Below are positions 17,301-24,883 of a DNA stretch of 58,986 nucleotides, piece by piece. Position numbers and translations under genes: made by a program. A model generated the notes under the pieces. That model was not told where the DNA came from and did no database searches. It worked only from the letters and a program-made list of their open reading frames with translations. Source of the DNA: Actinacidiphila glaucinigra (GTDB taxonomy: Bacteria; Actinomycetota; Actinomycetes; Streptomycetales; Streptomycetaceae); the NCBI RefSeq assembly GCF_900188405.1, contig NZ_FZOF01000039.1:1-58986 (forward strand), given 5' to 3'. Position 1 is the first letter of the stretch. Each line of letters begins with the position of its first letter.

Positions 17301-18727
17301 GCGTACCTCTGCCGCGCGAAGGACAGGCAGGCCTGTTCCTCCAGGAGCAGGCCCTCCAGACGTCCCGTGCGGTCCGCCGCGCGCAGTGAGGCGATCATCT
17401 CCGCCGTGTCGTCCCAGCGGCGGGCGCTGCGCAGCAGGGCCAGCGCGCGCTCCATCAGGGCGGTGTCGCCGGGGTGGAGCTCCCTGGCGCGCGTCACGAC
17501 GGCCAGTGCCTCGTCGTACCGGCCGGCGGCGCCCAGGGCCCCGGAGAGGCGCAGCAGCGCCTGAGGATCCGCGGGTCGCAGCGAGGCGGCGTGCCGGACG
17601 GCCGCGATCGCCCCGTCGACGTCGCCGCCGCGCCTGAGCAGGTCGGCCCGGACGCCCAGCCCCCAGTCGGAGCACGGGTCGAGCGCAAGGGCCTCCTCGG
17701 TACGGGCCAGGGCGCGGTCGAGTGCTCCGCCGGCCAGTTCGGCGGCGGCGAGTTCCAGCCTGACACCGGGCGCGTACGGGCACTCCCGGACGGCCCGCCG
17801 TCCCGTGGCGAGTGCTTCCGCCGGGTCGCCGCCCCGTCGTTGGGCCTCGGCCCTGGACTCCCAGGCGAGGTCCCAGTGCGGTTCCAGCGCCAGCGCCCGG
17901 TCGCAGGCCGCGACCGCCTCGTCCGTGCGTCCGAGGTCGATGAGGCAGCGGGCGTGTTCGACGTGCGCCTCGGGCCGCCGCCCGTACCGGGCGGCGAGGC
18001 GCTCGGCGGCCTCCAGCGCGGCCCGGGCGTCCCCCAGGCGGCTCTCGTAGCGGACCTCCGCCGTCAGCACGGCGACGTCGTCCCGGTCCAGGGAGCGGGC
18101 GGAGAGCAGCCTGGCGTGGGCGAGTTCGACGCCGCCGCGGCTCGCCGCGATGCGTACGGCCGCGCAGCGGACCTCGACGGGGTCGGCGAGCGCGCGCTCG
18201 GCGTCCTCCAGGCCCCGCAGTGCGGCGGCGGTGTCGCCCAGTTCGACGCGGGTCCACGCGGCGCCGATCCAGCCCTCCGCCTGGCGCGGTCCGACGGAGA
18301 CGGCCTGTTCGAAGGCGGCCAGCGCCTCGTCCCAGCGGCATGCGTCGTGGTGCAGCCAGCCCAGCGCCGTGTGGACGTCCGCGGACCGCGGGTGCCGTGC
18401 CGCGGCGGCCGTGCCCTCGGCCAGGGCCTCGTCGAGGCGGCCCATGCGGTCGAGGGCCGCCACGCGCCACCCCGCCGCGGGGCCGCACTCCGGGTCGTGG
18501 CGCAGGGCCGTGGCGAACTCTTCGAGTGCCGCCCGGTGTTCGTACTGCCGCAGCCGCAACCGGCCGCGTGCGACGTGCAGTCGGGCCGTCCGTTCCGGAT
18601 CGCCCTCCGCGCGGGCGAGCTCCGCGCCGATGAGGCCCTCGGTCTCCTCGTGGCGGCAGTCGAGGGTGTACTCCCTCAGGACCGCCAGGACGTCGGTGTC
18701 CTGACCGGGCTGTGCGTCCGTGCTCAT
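14309..18727 (-). CDS. Giant tetratricopeptide-repeat membrane protein
   Basis: A 1472-residue protein made almost entirely of TPR-type helix pairs, with repeating W..A...L..A....P motifs such as GWLHHDACRWDEALAAFEQA and LCSLRRWNEAEAVARRAR. I count roughly 35 or more repeats by eye. Near residue 1370 the repeats end and two hydrophobic segments follow (SSAVLVLVATAVLGAAWVDF and TPVLAGLIAVGFLLPVLI), then a ~45-residue tail. The large solenoid is therefore probably cytoplasmic and tethered by its C-terminus. TPR arrays scaffold protein complexes; the partners are unknown. The ATG at 18727 has GGGAGGGAG upstream; the frame extends further but lacks family features there. A TraB-like gene diverges 150 bases away. 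Confidence 0.85.
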   Translation of the reverse strand: MSTDAQPGQDTDVLAVLREYTLDCRHEETEGLIGAELARAEGDPERTARLHVARGRLRLRQYEHRAALEEFATALRHDPECGPAAGWRVAALDRMGRLDEALAEGTAAAARHPRSADVHTALGWLHHDACRWDEALAAFEQAVSVGPRQAEGWIGAAWTRVELGDTAAALRGLEDAERALADPVEVRCAAVRIAASRGGVELAHARLLSARSLDRDDVAVLTAEVRYESRLGDARAALEAAERLAARYGRRPEAHVEHARCLIDLGRTDEAVAACDRALALEPHWDLAWESRAEAQRRGGDPAEALATGRRAVRECPYAPGVRLELAAAELAGGALDRALARTEEALALDPCSDWGLGVRADLLRRGGDVDGAIAAVRHAASLRPADPQALLRLSGALGAAGRYDEALAVVTRARELHPGDTALMERALALLRSARRWDDTAEMIASLRAADRTGRLEGLLLEEQACLSFARQRYARAAEECEAALRAEPGRAFAARLRVQALHSLGRLADAEAAARQGAEAAADDPEAHALLATVLFAAERTDEALAAVDRALRLDAHSADAHVARLGGLRAAERWSEAETALEEAVRGGVPADVVAAQRARTALGREDHEGARSAAEECLRLRPDDAEALELLAAAHLGRGDLRAAEAAARRAAVASPHAAAGPCLLAACFGEQDRRDEECEAYEEALRREPDHRDALLGRLAALRALGRWDEAERAAEDAAGLRPDDPEVLIAVGWLYSAMERPGEGLPFARGAAELTDDASDAVDLLGWLLRRSRHWDEAEQVLRRGVDRRPAAPDAHMELAYCLWDQDKDTECLESVDRALALRPDRVRTLTFKVEVLCSLRRWNEAEAVARRARGSHPEIAAAHVATAQVLADTYRREEALPHLRRALQLDPEHEWACRLLVDTLAGLGRCEEAEQAAEALLGRVPDAVSVRCRLAVVLRERHRYDEALAQCERAVADAPYSVAAHDQLVTTLRECGSLDEAERRVEEFTRVRPHLASLRFQLAAVHAERGDHTPAGQVLEELLESASGPLGRAEARAATGWVALMDQRPLDAADAFAEVLRGRPHDHDFRLGRAWSLVRLADLGPGGPHAEGRLAEAAAHCRAVGREDPRNAAAHTCLGLIAHRRGEPAAAERHFARAVELDPYGRSHTELGALYVQLGRYTEAEAVLRRAVELDWYDVQAHVELGSLALHRAREGGGDAMTAEAAGAFRRAVAVDPDSGSAALGLAVALAEGAGDLGAAEEELRRVLGRRGVRDQPQWQLRLALARLLVQAGDAEQNADRHRDAGQEARAAIRLAEREAEPHFVAGVVEQRLGTQTVDVRLKLLHRRRAQRFLTRCRRLDPAHQDAERALRLLEEDARAARGSRLSSAVLVLVATAVLGAAWVDFLWKHHVTAVMLTTLTPVLAGLIAVGFLLPVLIRLKLPGGMEADLSASIGQISRGPRGEVALTPARTPAGNGPVGRMPRL

Positions 18728-18876
18728 GGCGCTCCCTCCCCCGCGGCGGGTACCGGCAGCATACGGAGTGCGATCGGGCCCGTGCGGGCGGAGTCGTCGG
18801 TCGGCGGCCGCCGCAACCCGCGGACCCGCATGGCGCGTCCTCCCCATCGACGGATCCACCGGGGGCGGGGGGACCT

Positions 18877-19587
18877 GTGCAGTACATAGAGGTGACGGAG
18901 CTGGCGGGGGTGCGGTCGGCGATCATCCGCTTCCGCAGCCGCGGGACGGCGCTGGTCTTCGAGTTGTACCCGATGATCCATCTGGCGGAGCCGGCGTTCT
19001 ACGAGGAGGTGACGGCCCGTCTGCGCGCCTCCTGCGACCTGGTGATCGCCGAGGGCGTCCGGGGCAGTACGGCGACGCGGGCACTCACGCGGTCGTACCG
19101 CAGCCTCGGGGGCCACGAGCGGCTGGGACTGGTCGTCCAGGACATCGACTTCGACACGCTGGGCGTGCCGGTGATCTGCCCGGACATGAGCGGCGCGGAG
19201 TTCGACGACCGGTGGCGGCGGCTGCCGCTCAGGGAGCGGGCGCCGCTGGCCGCGCTCGTCCCCGCCTACGTCGCGGGCATGCGGCTGCTCGGCACGCGCC
19301 GGTTCCTCGCCCGGTACATGCAGTTGGAGGACCTGCCCGGTGACGACGAGGAGACGGAGCTCTGGACGGACGACCTGGTGCTGCACCAGCGCGACCGCCT
19401 GCTGATCGACGCGCTGACGCGTCTGCACCACGCCCGGGCGGGCCGTACCGAGCCGTTCACCGCCGGGATCCTGTACGGCGCGGCGCACATGCGCGCGGTG
19501 ACGACGGCGCTGATGGACCTCGGTTACCGGCCGGCCGGCTCGCAGTGGCTCACGGTCTTCTCCCTCGACGACCCCGGCGCCGCCTGA
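18877..19587 (+). CDS. TraB/GumN-like domain protein
   Basis: This 236-residue protein looks like the TraB/GumN superfamily, distantly related to Tiki-type metalloproteases. Supporting segments are HLAEPAFYEEVTARL and SCDLVIAEGVRGS at the N-terminus (the conserved EG), LVLHQRDRLLIDALTRL (the conserved RD..M-like helix), and AGILYGAAHMRAV near the C-terminus, matching the family's VxGAxH motif. The GTG at 18877 (VQYIEVTELAG) follows a G-rich region with GGGGG about 6 bases before it; the frame upstream looks non-coding. No signal peptide is visible. Enzymatic activity is not established for this group. Confidence 0.65.
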   Translation: MQYIEVTELAGVRSAIIRFRSRGTALVFELYPMIHLAEPAFYEEVTARLRASCDLVIAEGVRGSTATRALTRSYRSLGGHERLGLVVQDIDFDTLGVPVICPDMSGAEFDDRWRRLPLRERAPLAALVPAYVAGMRLLGTRRFLARYMQLEDLPGDDEETELWTDDLVLHQRDRLLIDALTRLHHARAGRTEPFTAGILYGAAHMRAVTTALMDLGYRPAGSQWLTVFSLDDPGAA

Positions 19588-19794
19588 CCCGGTGCGCGGC
19601 ACCGGAACCCGGCCGGGCCCTCGGGAGCAGGACGCACCGGTGCGCGGTGGTGGGCGCCGGCGGGATGGCGGGGGATCCGGTCGTCCTCCTCGCACCAGGC
19701 GTCCGTCGCCCGCCCGGCGAAGGCGGCCCCCGCCGAACACCCCCCGCCGAACGCCCCCGCGCGGACACGCCGCTTCGCCCCGCCGCCGAAACGG

Positions 19795-21243
19795 TCAGTG
19801 GCCCACCGCGGAGACCCGGCTCTCCGCGAGCCGCTGGCCGCGCAGCAGCCGCCAGGCGGCGGTGGCGGCCAGCAGGAGGACGGCGCCGCCGGCGCCGGAC
19901 GCGGCGCGCAGGCCGTCGGTGAAGGCGGCGGGGTCGGCCGAGGCGGGGCCGCCGGATATGCCGGTGACGACGGAGCCCAGGAGGGCGATGCCGAGGGCGG
20001 CGCCGAGTTCGTACGCGGTCTCGGAGACGCCGGAGGCGGCACCGGCCTGCTGCGGCGGGACGCTGGAGAGGATGACGTCGGCCGTGACGGTGAACGACAG
20101 CCCGGCTCCGGCGCCGACGACCAGCAGGGCGGCGCCGAGGAAGAGGTAGCCCGTGCCGGGGCGCAGGGCCAGGAGCGCGAGCAGGGCGAGTCCGGTGGCG
20201 CCGAGTCCGCCCGCGACGGCGACGCGGACCGACCAGCGGCGCGCGACGGCGCCGGCGGCGAGTCCGGTGGCGGCGGCGCCGAGGGTCGCGGGGAGTTCGC
20301 ACAGGCCCGCCTGGAGCGGGGAGCGGCCCTGGACGAGCTGGAGGAACTGGGAGAGGAAGAAGACGCTCCCGGCGAGCCCGAGCACGGTGAGCAGGTCCGC
20401 CAGCACGGCTCCGGAGAAGCCCCGGTGCCGGAAGAGCCGCATGTCCAGCAGCGGCTTGGGCAGGGCGAGTTGCCTGCGCACGAAGGTGTACAGGCAGGCC
20501 GCGCCGAGGAGGCCCGCGCCGGCCGCTCCGGCGCCGGGGCCGTGCACGGCGAGCTGCTTGACGGCGTAGACGACGCCGAACATGCCGAACAGCGAGAGCA
20601 GGACGCTCAGCGGGTCCCAGGGCCCGGGCGCGGGGTCGCGGGACTCGGGCAGCAGCCGGGCGCCGACGACGAGCAGCAGGGCCATGACGGGCAGGTTGAT
20701 GAGGAAGACCGAGCCCCACCAGAAGTGCTCGAGGAGTATCCCGCCGACGACCGGTCCGAGGGCCGCGCCCGCGGTCGAGACGGCGCCCCAGACGCCGATG
20801 GCGAAGCTCCGCTCGCGCGGGTCGGGGAAGAGGGTGCGGATCAGCGCGAGCGTGGACGGCATGAGGGTGGCGCCCGCGACGCCCATGAGGGCGCGGGCGG
20901 TGATGAGCATGCCGGGGCTCGTGGCGTAAGCGGCGAGCACGGAGAGCGCACCGAAGGCGGCGGTGCCGGTGAGCAGCAGCCGCTTGCGGCCGACGCGGTC
21001 GCCGAGGCCGCCCATGGAGACGAGCAGGCCGGCGATGACGAAGGAGTAGATGTCGCCGATCCACAGCAGCTGGGTGGAGGTGGGCCGCAGGTCGGCGCTG
21101 AGGAAGGGCACGGCGAGGCCGAGCACGGTGGCGTCGACGGCGATGAGCAGCAGCGCGAGGGTGAGGACGCCGAGGGCGAGCCAGCGGGCGGGGTGGCCGC
21201 GGTCGTCGTGGCGGGTGGCCGTGACGGATGCGGCGGTGGTCAC
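19795..21243 (-). CDS. MFS multidrug efflux transporter, DHA2 (14-helix) type
   Basis: A 482-residue drug:proton antiporter of the EmrB/QacA type. The first helix LALGVLTLALLLIAVDATVL carries the family's D-A-T-V-L motif, and loop 2-3 has SMGGLGDRVGRKRLLL (motif A, GxxxDRxGRKR). Motif C-like GPVVGGILLEHFWWGSVFLIN follows. About 14 hydrophobic helices are present. It starts at GTG overlapping the stop of the TetR gene as GTGA, so both are cotranslated and the exporter is very probably controlled by that repressor. Substrate unknown. Confidence 0.9.
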   Translation of the reverse strand: MTTAASVTATRHDDRGHPARWLALGVLTLALLLIAVDATVLGLAVPFLSADLRPTSTQLLWIGDIYSFVIAGLLVSMGGLGDRVGRKRLLLTGTAAFGALSVLAAYATSPGMLITARALMGVAGATLMPSTLALIRTLFPDPRERSFAIGVWGAVSTAGAALGPVVGGILLEHFWWGSVFLINLPVMALLLVVGARLLPESRDPAPGPWDPLSVLLSLFGMFGVVYAVKQLAVHGPGAGAAGAGLLGAACLYTFVRRQLALPKPLLDMRLFRHRGFSGAVLADLLTVLGLAGSVFFLSQFLQLVQGRSPLQAGLCELPATLGAAATGLAAGAVARRWSVRVAVAGGLGATGLALLALLALRPGTGYLFLGAALLVVGAGAGLSFTVTADVILSSVPPQQAGAASGVSETAYELGAALGIALLGSVVTGISGGPASADPAAFTDGLRAASGAGGAVLLLAATAAWRLLRGQRLAESRVSAVGH

Positions 21244-21797
21244 GAGTCGCTCCGGGGGGTGCGCAGCATGCCGCCGAGCAGCAGGTCGGTGACCATGCGG
21301 GCGGCGTCGAGGCGGGCCATGCGGCCGTCCTGGACGGACCAGGCCGAGGCGGCGATGAGCGCATACAGCGCCTCGACGAGCCAGGCGGGGGTCAGGTCGT
21401 AGCGGAAGGCGCCGGCTTCCTGGCCGCGCCGGAAGAGGGCGGCGACCCGGGCGTCGATGCGCGCCCAGCCGTCGTTGATCTCGGCGAAGTCGTAGAGCTG
21501 GTTCTCGCCGTAGAGGAAGGCCAGGAAGCCGGAGACGGGCACGGCCTCGGCGATGAGCCGGCGGACGGCCTCGACCGGGTCGCCCTCCTCGATGCGCGCC
21601 GCGTCCAGGCGCTCCTCGGTCTGCTCGATGCCGAGCACGCCGAGGGCCCGCACCAGCGCGTCCCGGCCCGGGAAGTGCCGGTGGAGCGTGGCCCGGCTGA
21701 CGCCGGCGGCCTTGGCGATCTCGTCCATGGAGGCGGTGGCGCGCCGCGACAGCAGGTCGGCCGCGTCCCTCAGGACCTGCTCACGATCGAAGCTCAT
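21240..21797 (-). CDS. TetR family transcriptional repressor
   Basis: This 185-residue regulator has an N-terminal TetR helix-turn-helix (about 14-50: ATASMDEIAKAAGVSRATLH followed by RHFPGRDALVRALG) and a helical ligand-binding C-terminal domain. It is the first gene of a two-gene unit with the MFS exporter. It probably represses its own operon until the exported compound binds. An imperfect palindrome, TGAGACAAGGTTAACCCGGATGAGACATTGACGTCTCA-like in layout, lies at about 21795-21835 just upstream and is a likely operator. Confidence 0.88.
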   Translation of the reverse strand: MSFDREQVLRDAADLLSRRATASMDEIAKAAGVSRATLHRHFPGRDALVRALGVLGIEQTEERLDAARIEEGDPVEAVRRLIAEAVPVSGFLAFLYGENQLYDFAEINDGWARIDARVAALFRRGQEAGAFRYDLTPAWLVEALYALIAASAWSVQDGRMARLDAARMVTDLLLGGMLRTPRSDS

Positions 21798-21835
21798 GAG
21801 ACAAGGTTAACCCGGATGAGACATTGACGTCTCAC
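21796..21835 (-). promoter_or_regulatory. Candidate TetR operator/promoter
   Basis: The 40 bases before the tetR start hold repeated TGAGAC/GTCTCA halves: TGAGAC at 21797-21802 and again at 21818-21823, and its complement GTCTCA at 21830-21835. The last two form an inverted repeat centred near 21826. On the minus strand TGAGACGTC is followed by AATGTC and AACCTTGTC, compatible with promoter overlap. This arrangement suits autorepression, but it is inferred by eye. Confidence 0.45.
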
Positions 21836-21850
21836 CCGAGAGGACGAAGA

Positions 21851-21882
21851 AGCCCGGCCGGGTGGACGGACCCGGCCGGGCT
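21851..21882 (-). terminator. Terminator after argH
   Basis: A perfect 13-base stem (21851-21863 with 21870-21882) closes a six-base GGACGG loop about 15 bases past the argH stop. On the minus strand it is followed by TTCTTCG, a short pyrimidine run. It separates argH from the tetR-MFS unit. Confidence 0.8.
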
Positions 21883-21896
21883 CCCCGCTTGCGGAA

Positions 21897-23324
21897 TCAG
21901 CTCTTGGCCTGCGCCCACGCCAGCTGGACCGCGAGGTCCCGCTTGACCTCGGCGAGCTGGACGACCACCGCCGACGGCGCGGTCCCGCCGCGGCCGTCGC
22001 GGGCGGCCAGCGCGCCGTGGACGTCGAGCACGGTGCGCACCTCCGCCGTGAGGTGGGGCGAGATCTTCGCGAACTGCTCGTCGGTCAGCTGGTCCAGCTC
22101 GATGCCCTCGGCCTCGCAGACCTTGACGCACTCCCCCGCGACCTCGTGCGCGACACGGAAGGGCACGCCCTGCTTCACCAGCCACTCGGCGATGTCCGTG
22201 GCGAGCGAGAAGCCGGCCGGGGCCAGCTCCTCCATGCGCTCCCGGTTGACGGTGAGCGTGGCCATCATGCCCGTGAAGGCGGGCAGCAGGACCTCGAGGG
22301 TGTCGCAGGAGTCGAAGACCGGCTCCTTGTCCTCCTGCAGGTCCCGGTTGTACGCCAGGGGCAGCGCCTTCAGCGTGGCGAGCAGGCCGGTCAGGTTGCC
22401 GATGAGCCGCCCGGACTTGCCGCGCGCGAGTTCGGCGATGTCCGGGTTCTTCTTCTGCGGCATGATCGACGAGCCGGTGGAGAAGGCGTCGTGGAGGGTG
22501 ACGAAGGAGAACTCCTTCGTGTTCCAGATGATGACCTCCTCCGCGATCCGCGAGAGGTCGACGCCGATCATCGCGGTGATGAAGGCGAACTCGGCGACGA
22601 AGTCCCGCGAGGCCGTGCCGTCGATGGAGTTGGCCACCGAGCCGTGCTCGAAGCCGAGGTCCTGGGCGACCGCCTCCGGGTCCAGCCCGAGCGAGGAACC
22701 GGCCAGCGCGCCGGAACCGTACGGCGAGACGGCGGTGCGCACGTCCCACTGCCGCAGCCGCTCGGCGTCCCGGGACAGCGCCTGGACGTGGGCGAGCACA
22801 TGGTGGGCGAAGAGCACCGGCTGCGCGTGCTGCAGATGGGTGCGGCCGGGCATGGCGACGTCGATGTGCGTCTCGGCGAGCCGCACCAGGGCGTGCTGCA
22901 GCTCGGCGATCAGGCCGCCGATGATCCGGGCGTGGTCGCGCAGGTACATCCGGAAGAGCGTGGCGACCTGGTCGTTGCGGGACCGGCCGGCGCGCAGCTT
23001 TCCGCCGAGGTCGGGGCCGAGCCGCTCCAGCAGGCCGCGCTCGAGGGCGGTGTGGACGTCCTCGTCGGCGATGGTCCCGGTGAAGGAGCCGTCGGCGACG
23101 TCGGACTCCAGCTGGTCGAGCCCGGCGAGCATGCGGGTCAGCTCGACGTCGCTGAGCAGCCCCGCCTTGTGCAGCACGCGCGCGTGGGCGCGGGAGCCCG
23201 CGATGTCGTACGGCGCGAGCCGCCAGTCGAAGTGGACGGACGCGGAGAGTTTGGCCAGCGCCTCCGCGGGACCGTCGGCGAAACGCCCGCCCCAGAGCCG
23301 GACGTCGCCGCTGTTGGTGCTCAC
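21897..23324 (-). CDS. argH: Argininosuccinate lyase
   Basis: This 475-residue enzyme splits argininosuccinate into arginine and fumarate, the last step of arginine synthesis. It opens with LWGGRFADGPAEALAKLSAS, typical of ArgH. It carries the superfamily signature GSSIMPQKKNPD, whose Ser loop holds the catalytic base, plus SRNDQVATLFRMYLRD and the MPGRTHLQHAQPVLFAHH block. The start is GTG at 23324. It follows argG by 90 bases across a strong hairpin, so it may be partly attenuated relative to argG. Confidence 0.96.
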   Translation of the reverse strand: MSTNSGDVRLWGGRFADGPAEALAKLSASVHFDWRLAPYDIAGSRAHARVLHKAGLLSDVELTRMLAGLDQLESDVADGSFTGTIADEDVHTALERGLLERLGPDLGGKLRAGRSRNDQVATLFRMYLRDHARIIGGLIAELQHALVRLAETHIDVAMPGRTHLQHAQPVLFAHHVLAHVQALSRDAERLRQWDVRTAVSPYGSGALAGSSLGLDPEAVAQDLGFEHGSVANSIDGTASRDFVAEFAFITAMIGVDLSRIAEEVIIWNTKEFSFVTLHDAFSTGSSIMPQKKNPDIAELARGKSGRLIGNLTGLLATLKALPLAYNRDLQEDKEPVFDSCDTLEVLLPAFTGMMATLTVNRERMEELAPAGFSLATDIAEWLVKQGVPFRVAHEVAGECVKVCEAEGIELDQLTDEQFAKISPHLTAEVRTVLDVHGALAARDGRGGTAPSAVVVQLAEVKRDLAVQLAWAQAKS

Positions 23325-23359
23325 TGCTCTGCTCGCTTCCGTCGGGGGTGGATGTGCGG

Positions 23360-23391
23360 CCGCCTCCCCGCCCGGGCGGGCGAGGAGGCGG
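23360..23391 (-). terminator. Hairpin between argG and argH
   Basis: CCGCCTCC (23360-23367) pairs perfectly with GGAGGCGG (23384-23391), with further internal pairing possible around GCCCGGGC. It lies in the 90-base argG-argH gap. It may terminate or partly attenuate the argG transcript, or stabilise its 3' end. Confidence 0.5.
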
Positions 23392-23414
23392 GCTGCCGTG
23401 GTCGAGGCTACTGA

Positions 23415-24608
23415 CTAGGCCAGGTCGCGCTTGGCGGCGATCTTCGACGACATGCCGAAGATCTCGATGAAGCCCTTGGAGAGGGACTGGTCGAACGTGT
23501 CGCCGGTGTCGTACGTCGCCAGGTTGAAGTCGTACAGGGACTCGGCGGACTTGCGGCCGGTGACGACGGCGCGGCCGCCGTGCAGGGTCATCCGGATGTC
23601 GCCGGTGACGTGCTGGTTGGCCTCCTCGATGAAGCCGTCCAGGGCCCGCTTGAGCGGGGAGAACCACAGGCCGTCGTAGACCAGCTCGCCCCAGCGCTGC
23701 TCGACCTGCCGCTTGTAGCGGGCGAGTTCGCGCTCGACGGTGACGTTCTCCAGCTCCTGGTGGGCGGTGATCAGGGCGATCGCGCCCGGAGCCTCGTACA
23801 CCTCGCGGGACTTGATGCCGACCAGGCGGTCCTCGACCATGTCGATCCGGCCGACGCCCTGGGCGCCCGCGCGCTCGTTGAGCTGCTGGATGGCCTGCAG
23901 GACGGTGACCGGCTTGCCGTCGATGGCGACCGGGACGCCCTGCTTGAAGGTGATGACCACCTCGTCGGCCTCGCGGGCCGCGGCCGGGTTCTGGGTGTAC
24001 TCGTAGACGTCCTCGATCGGGGCGTTCCAGATGTCCTCGAGGAAGCCGGTCTCGACGGCACGGCCGAAGACGTTCTGGTCGATCGAGTACGGGGACTTCT
24101 TGGTGGTGGCGATCGGGAGGTTCTTCTCCTCGCAGAACGCGATCGCCTTGTCCCGGGTCATCGCGTAGTCGCGGACCGGAGCGATGCAGGTCAGCTCGGG
24201 CGCGAGGGAGGAGATGCCGGCCTCGAAGCGGACCTGGTCGTTGCCCTTGCCGGTGCAGCCGTGGGCGACGATCGAGGCGCCGTGCTTCTTGGCGGCGGCC
24301 ACGAGGTGCTTGACGATGGTCGGCCGGGAGAGCGCGGAGACCAGCGGGTAGCGGTCCATGTAGAGGGCGTTGGCCTTGATCGCCGGGAGGCAGTACTCGT
24401 CGGCGAACTCGTCCCTGGCGTCGGCGACCTCGGCCTCCACCGCGCCGCAGGCGAGCGCCCGCTTGCGGATGACGTCCAGGTCCTCGCCGCCCTGGCCGAC
24501 GTCCACGGCCACGGCGATGACCTCGGCGCCGGTCTCCTCGGCGATCCATCCGATGGCGACGGAGGTGTCCAGTCCGCCCGAGTAGGCGAGTACGACGCGC
24601 TCGGTCAC
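23415..24608 (-). CDS. argG: Argininosuccinate synthase
   Basis: This 397-residue ligase joins citrulline and aspartate with ATP to give argininosuccinate. The N-terminal PP-loop is LAYSGGLDTSVAIGW. Other conserved blocks are GCTGKGNDQVRFE and FLEDIWNAPIEDVYEYTQNP. I chose the GTG at 24608 (VTERVVLAYSGG) because AAGGAGAG sits 7 bases upstream and the family begins there; the frame upstream runs through the promoter region. A promoter with overlapping TGCAT half sites lies 70-100 bases upstream. argH follows. Confidence 0.96.
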   Translation of the reverse strand: MTERVVLAYSGGLDTSVAIGWIAEETGAEVIAVAVDVGQGGEDLDVIRKRALACGAVEAEVADARDEFADEYCLPAIKANALYMDRYPLVSALSRPTIVKHLVAAAKKHGASIVAHGCTGKGNDQVRFEAGISSLAPELTCIAPVRDYAMTRDKAIAFCEEKNLPIATTKKSPYSIDQNVFGRAVETGFLEDIWNAPIEDVYEYTQNPAAAREADEVVITFKQGVPVAIDGKPVTVLQAIQQLNERAGAQGVGRIDMVEDRLVGIKSREVYEAPGAIALITAHQELENVTVERELARYKRQVEQRWGELVYDGLWFSPLKRALDGFIEEANQHVTGDIRMTLHGGRAVVTGRKSAESLYDFNLATYDTGDTFDQSLSKGFIEIFGMSSKIAAKRDLA

Positions 24609-24656
24609 GGGTCTCTCCTTTGGTGCGCGAGGTCGAGTGCGTATGGCGGCGGTGAT

Positions 24657-24710
24657 GATGCATACGCTGTTGGGTATAAGTATGCACTCCTCTGCATGCT
24701 TCGTCAATCG
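24657..24710 (-). promoter_or_regulatory. argG promoter with ArgR-type operator half sites
   Basis: On the minus strand TTGACG (24707-24702) and CATACT (24684-24679) are separated by exactly 17 bases, a strong housekeeping promoter. TGCATGC, GTGCATAC and GTATGCATC lie within and just after the promoter. Streptomyces ARG boxes are built from such TGCAT half sites, so ArgR with arginine would block RNA polymerase here. Confidence 0.65.
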
Positions 24711-24883
24711 GCCGTGTCGCCGCAGGTCACACGCGTGTCGACGACTCCCCGCGCCATGCGTGCCGAGGCCGCCCCGGCCGCGCCGGCACGGCCGCTCACC
24801 GGCGTGCGCGGCCATACCACAACGCCGCACGCCACGTGGGGAGAAACCGGTCTTTGAGCAGCGGCGCGAGACCGTGCGTACCC

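Noticed and set aside
21832..24687. 951-codon minus-strand frame across argG and argH
   Set aside because: It is out of frame with two clear enzymes and has an Arg-rich, domain-free translation.
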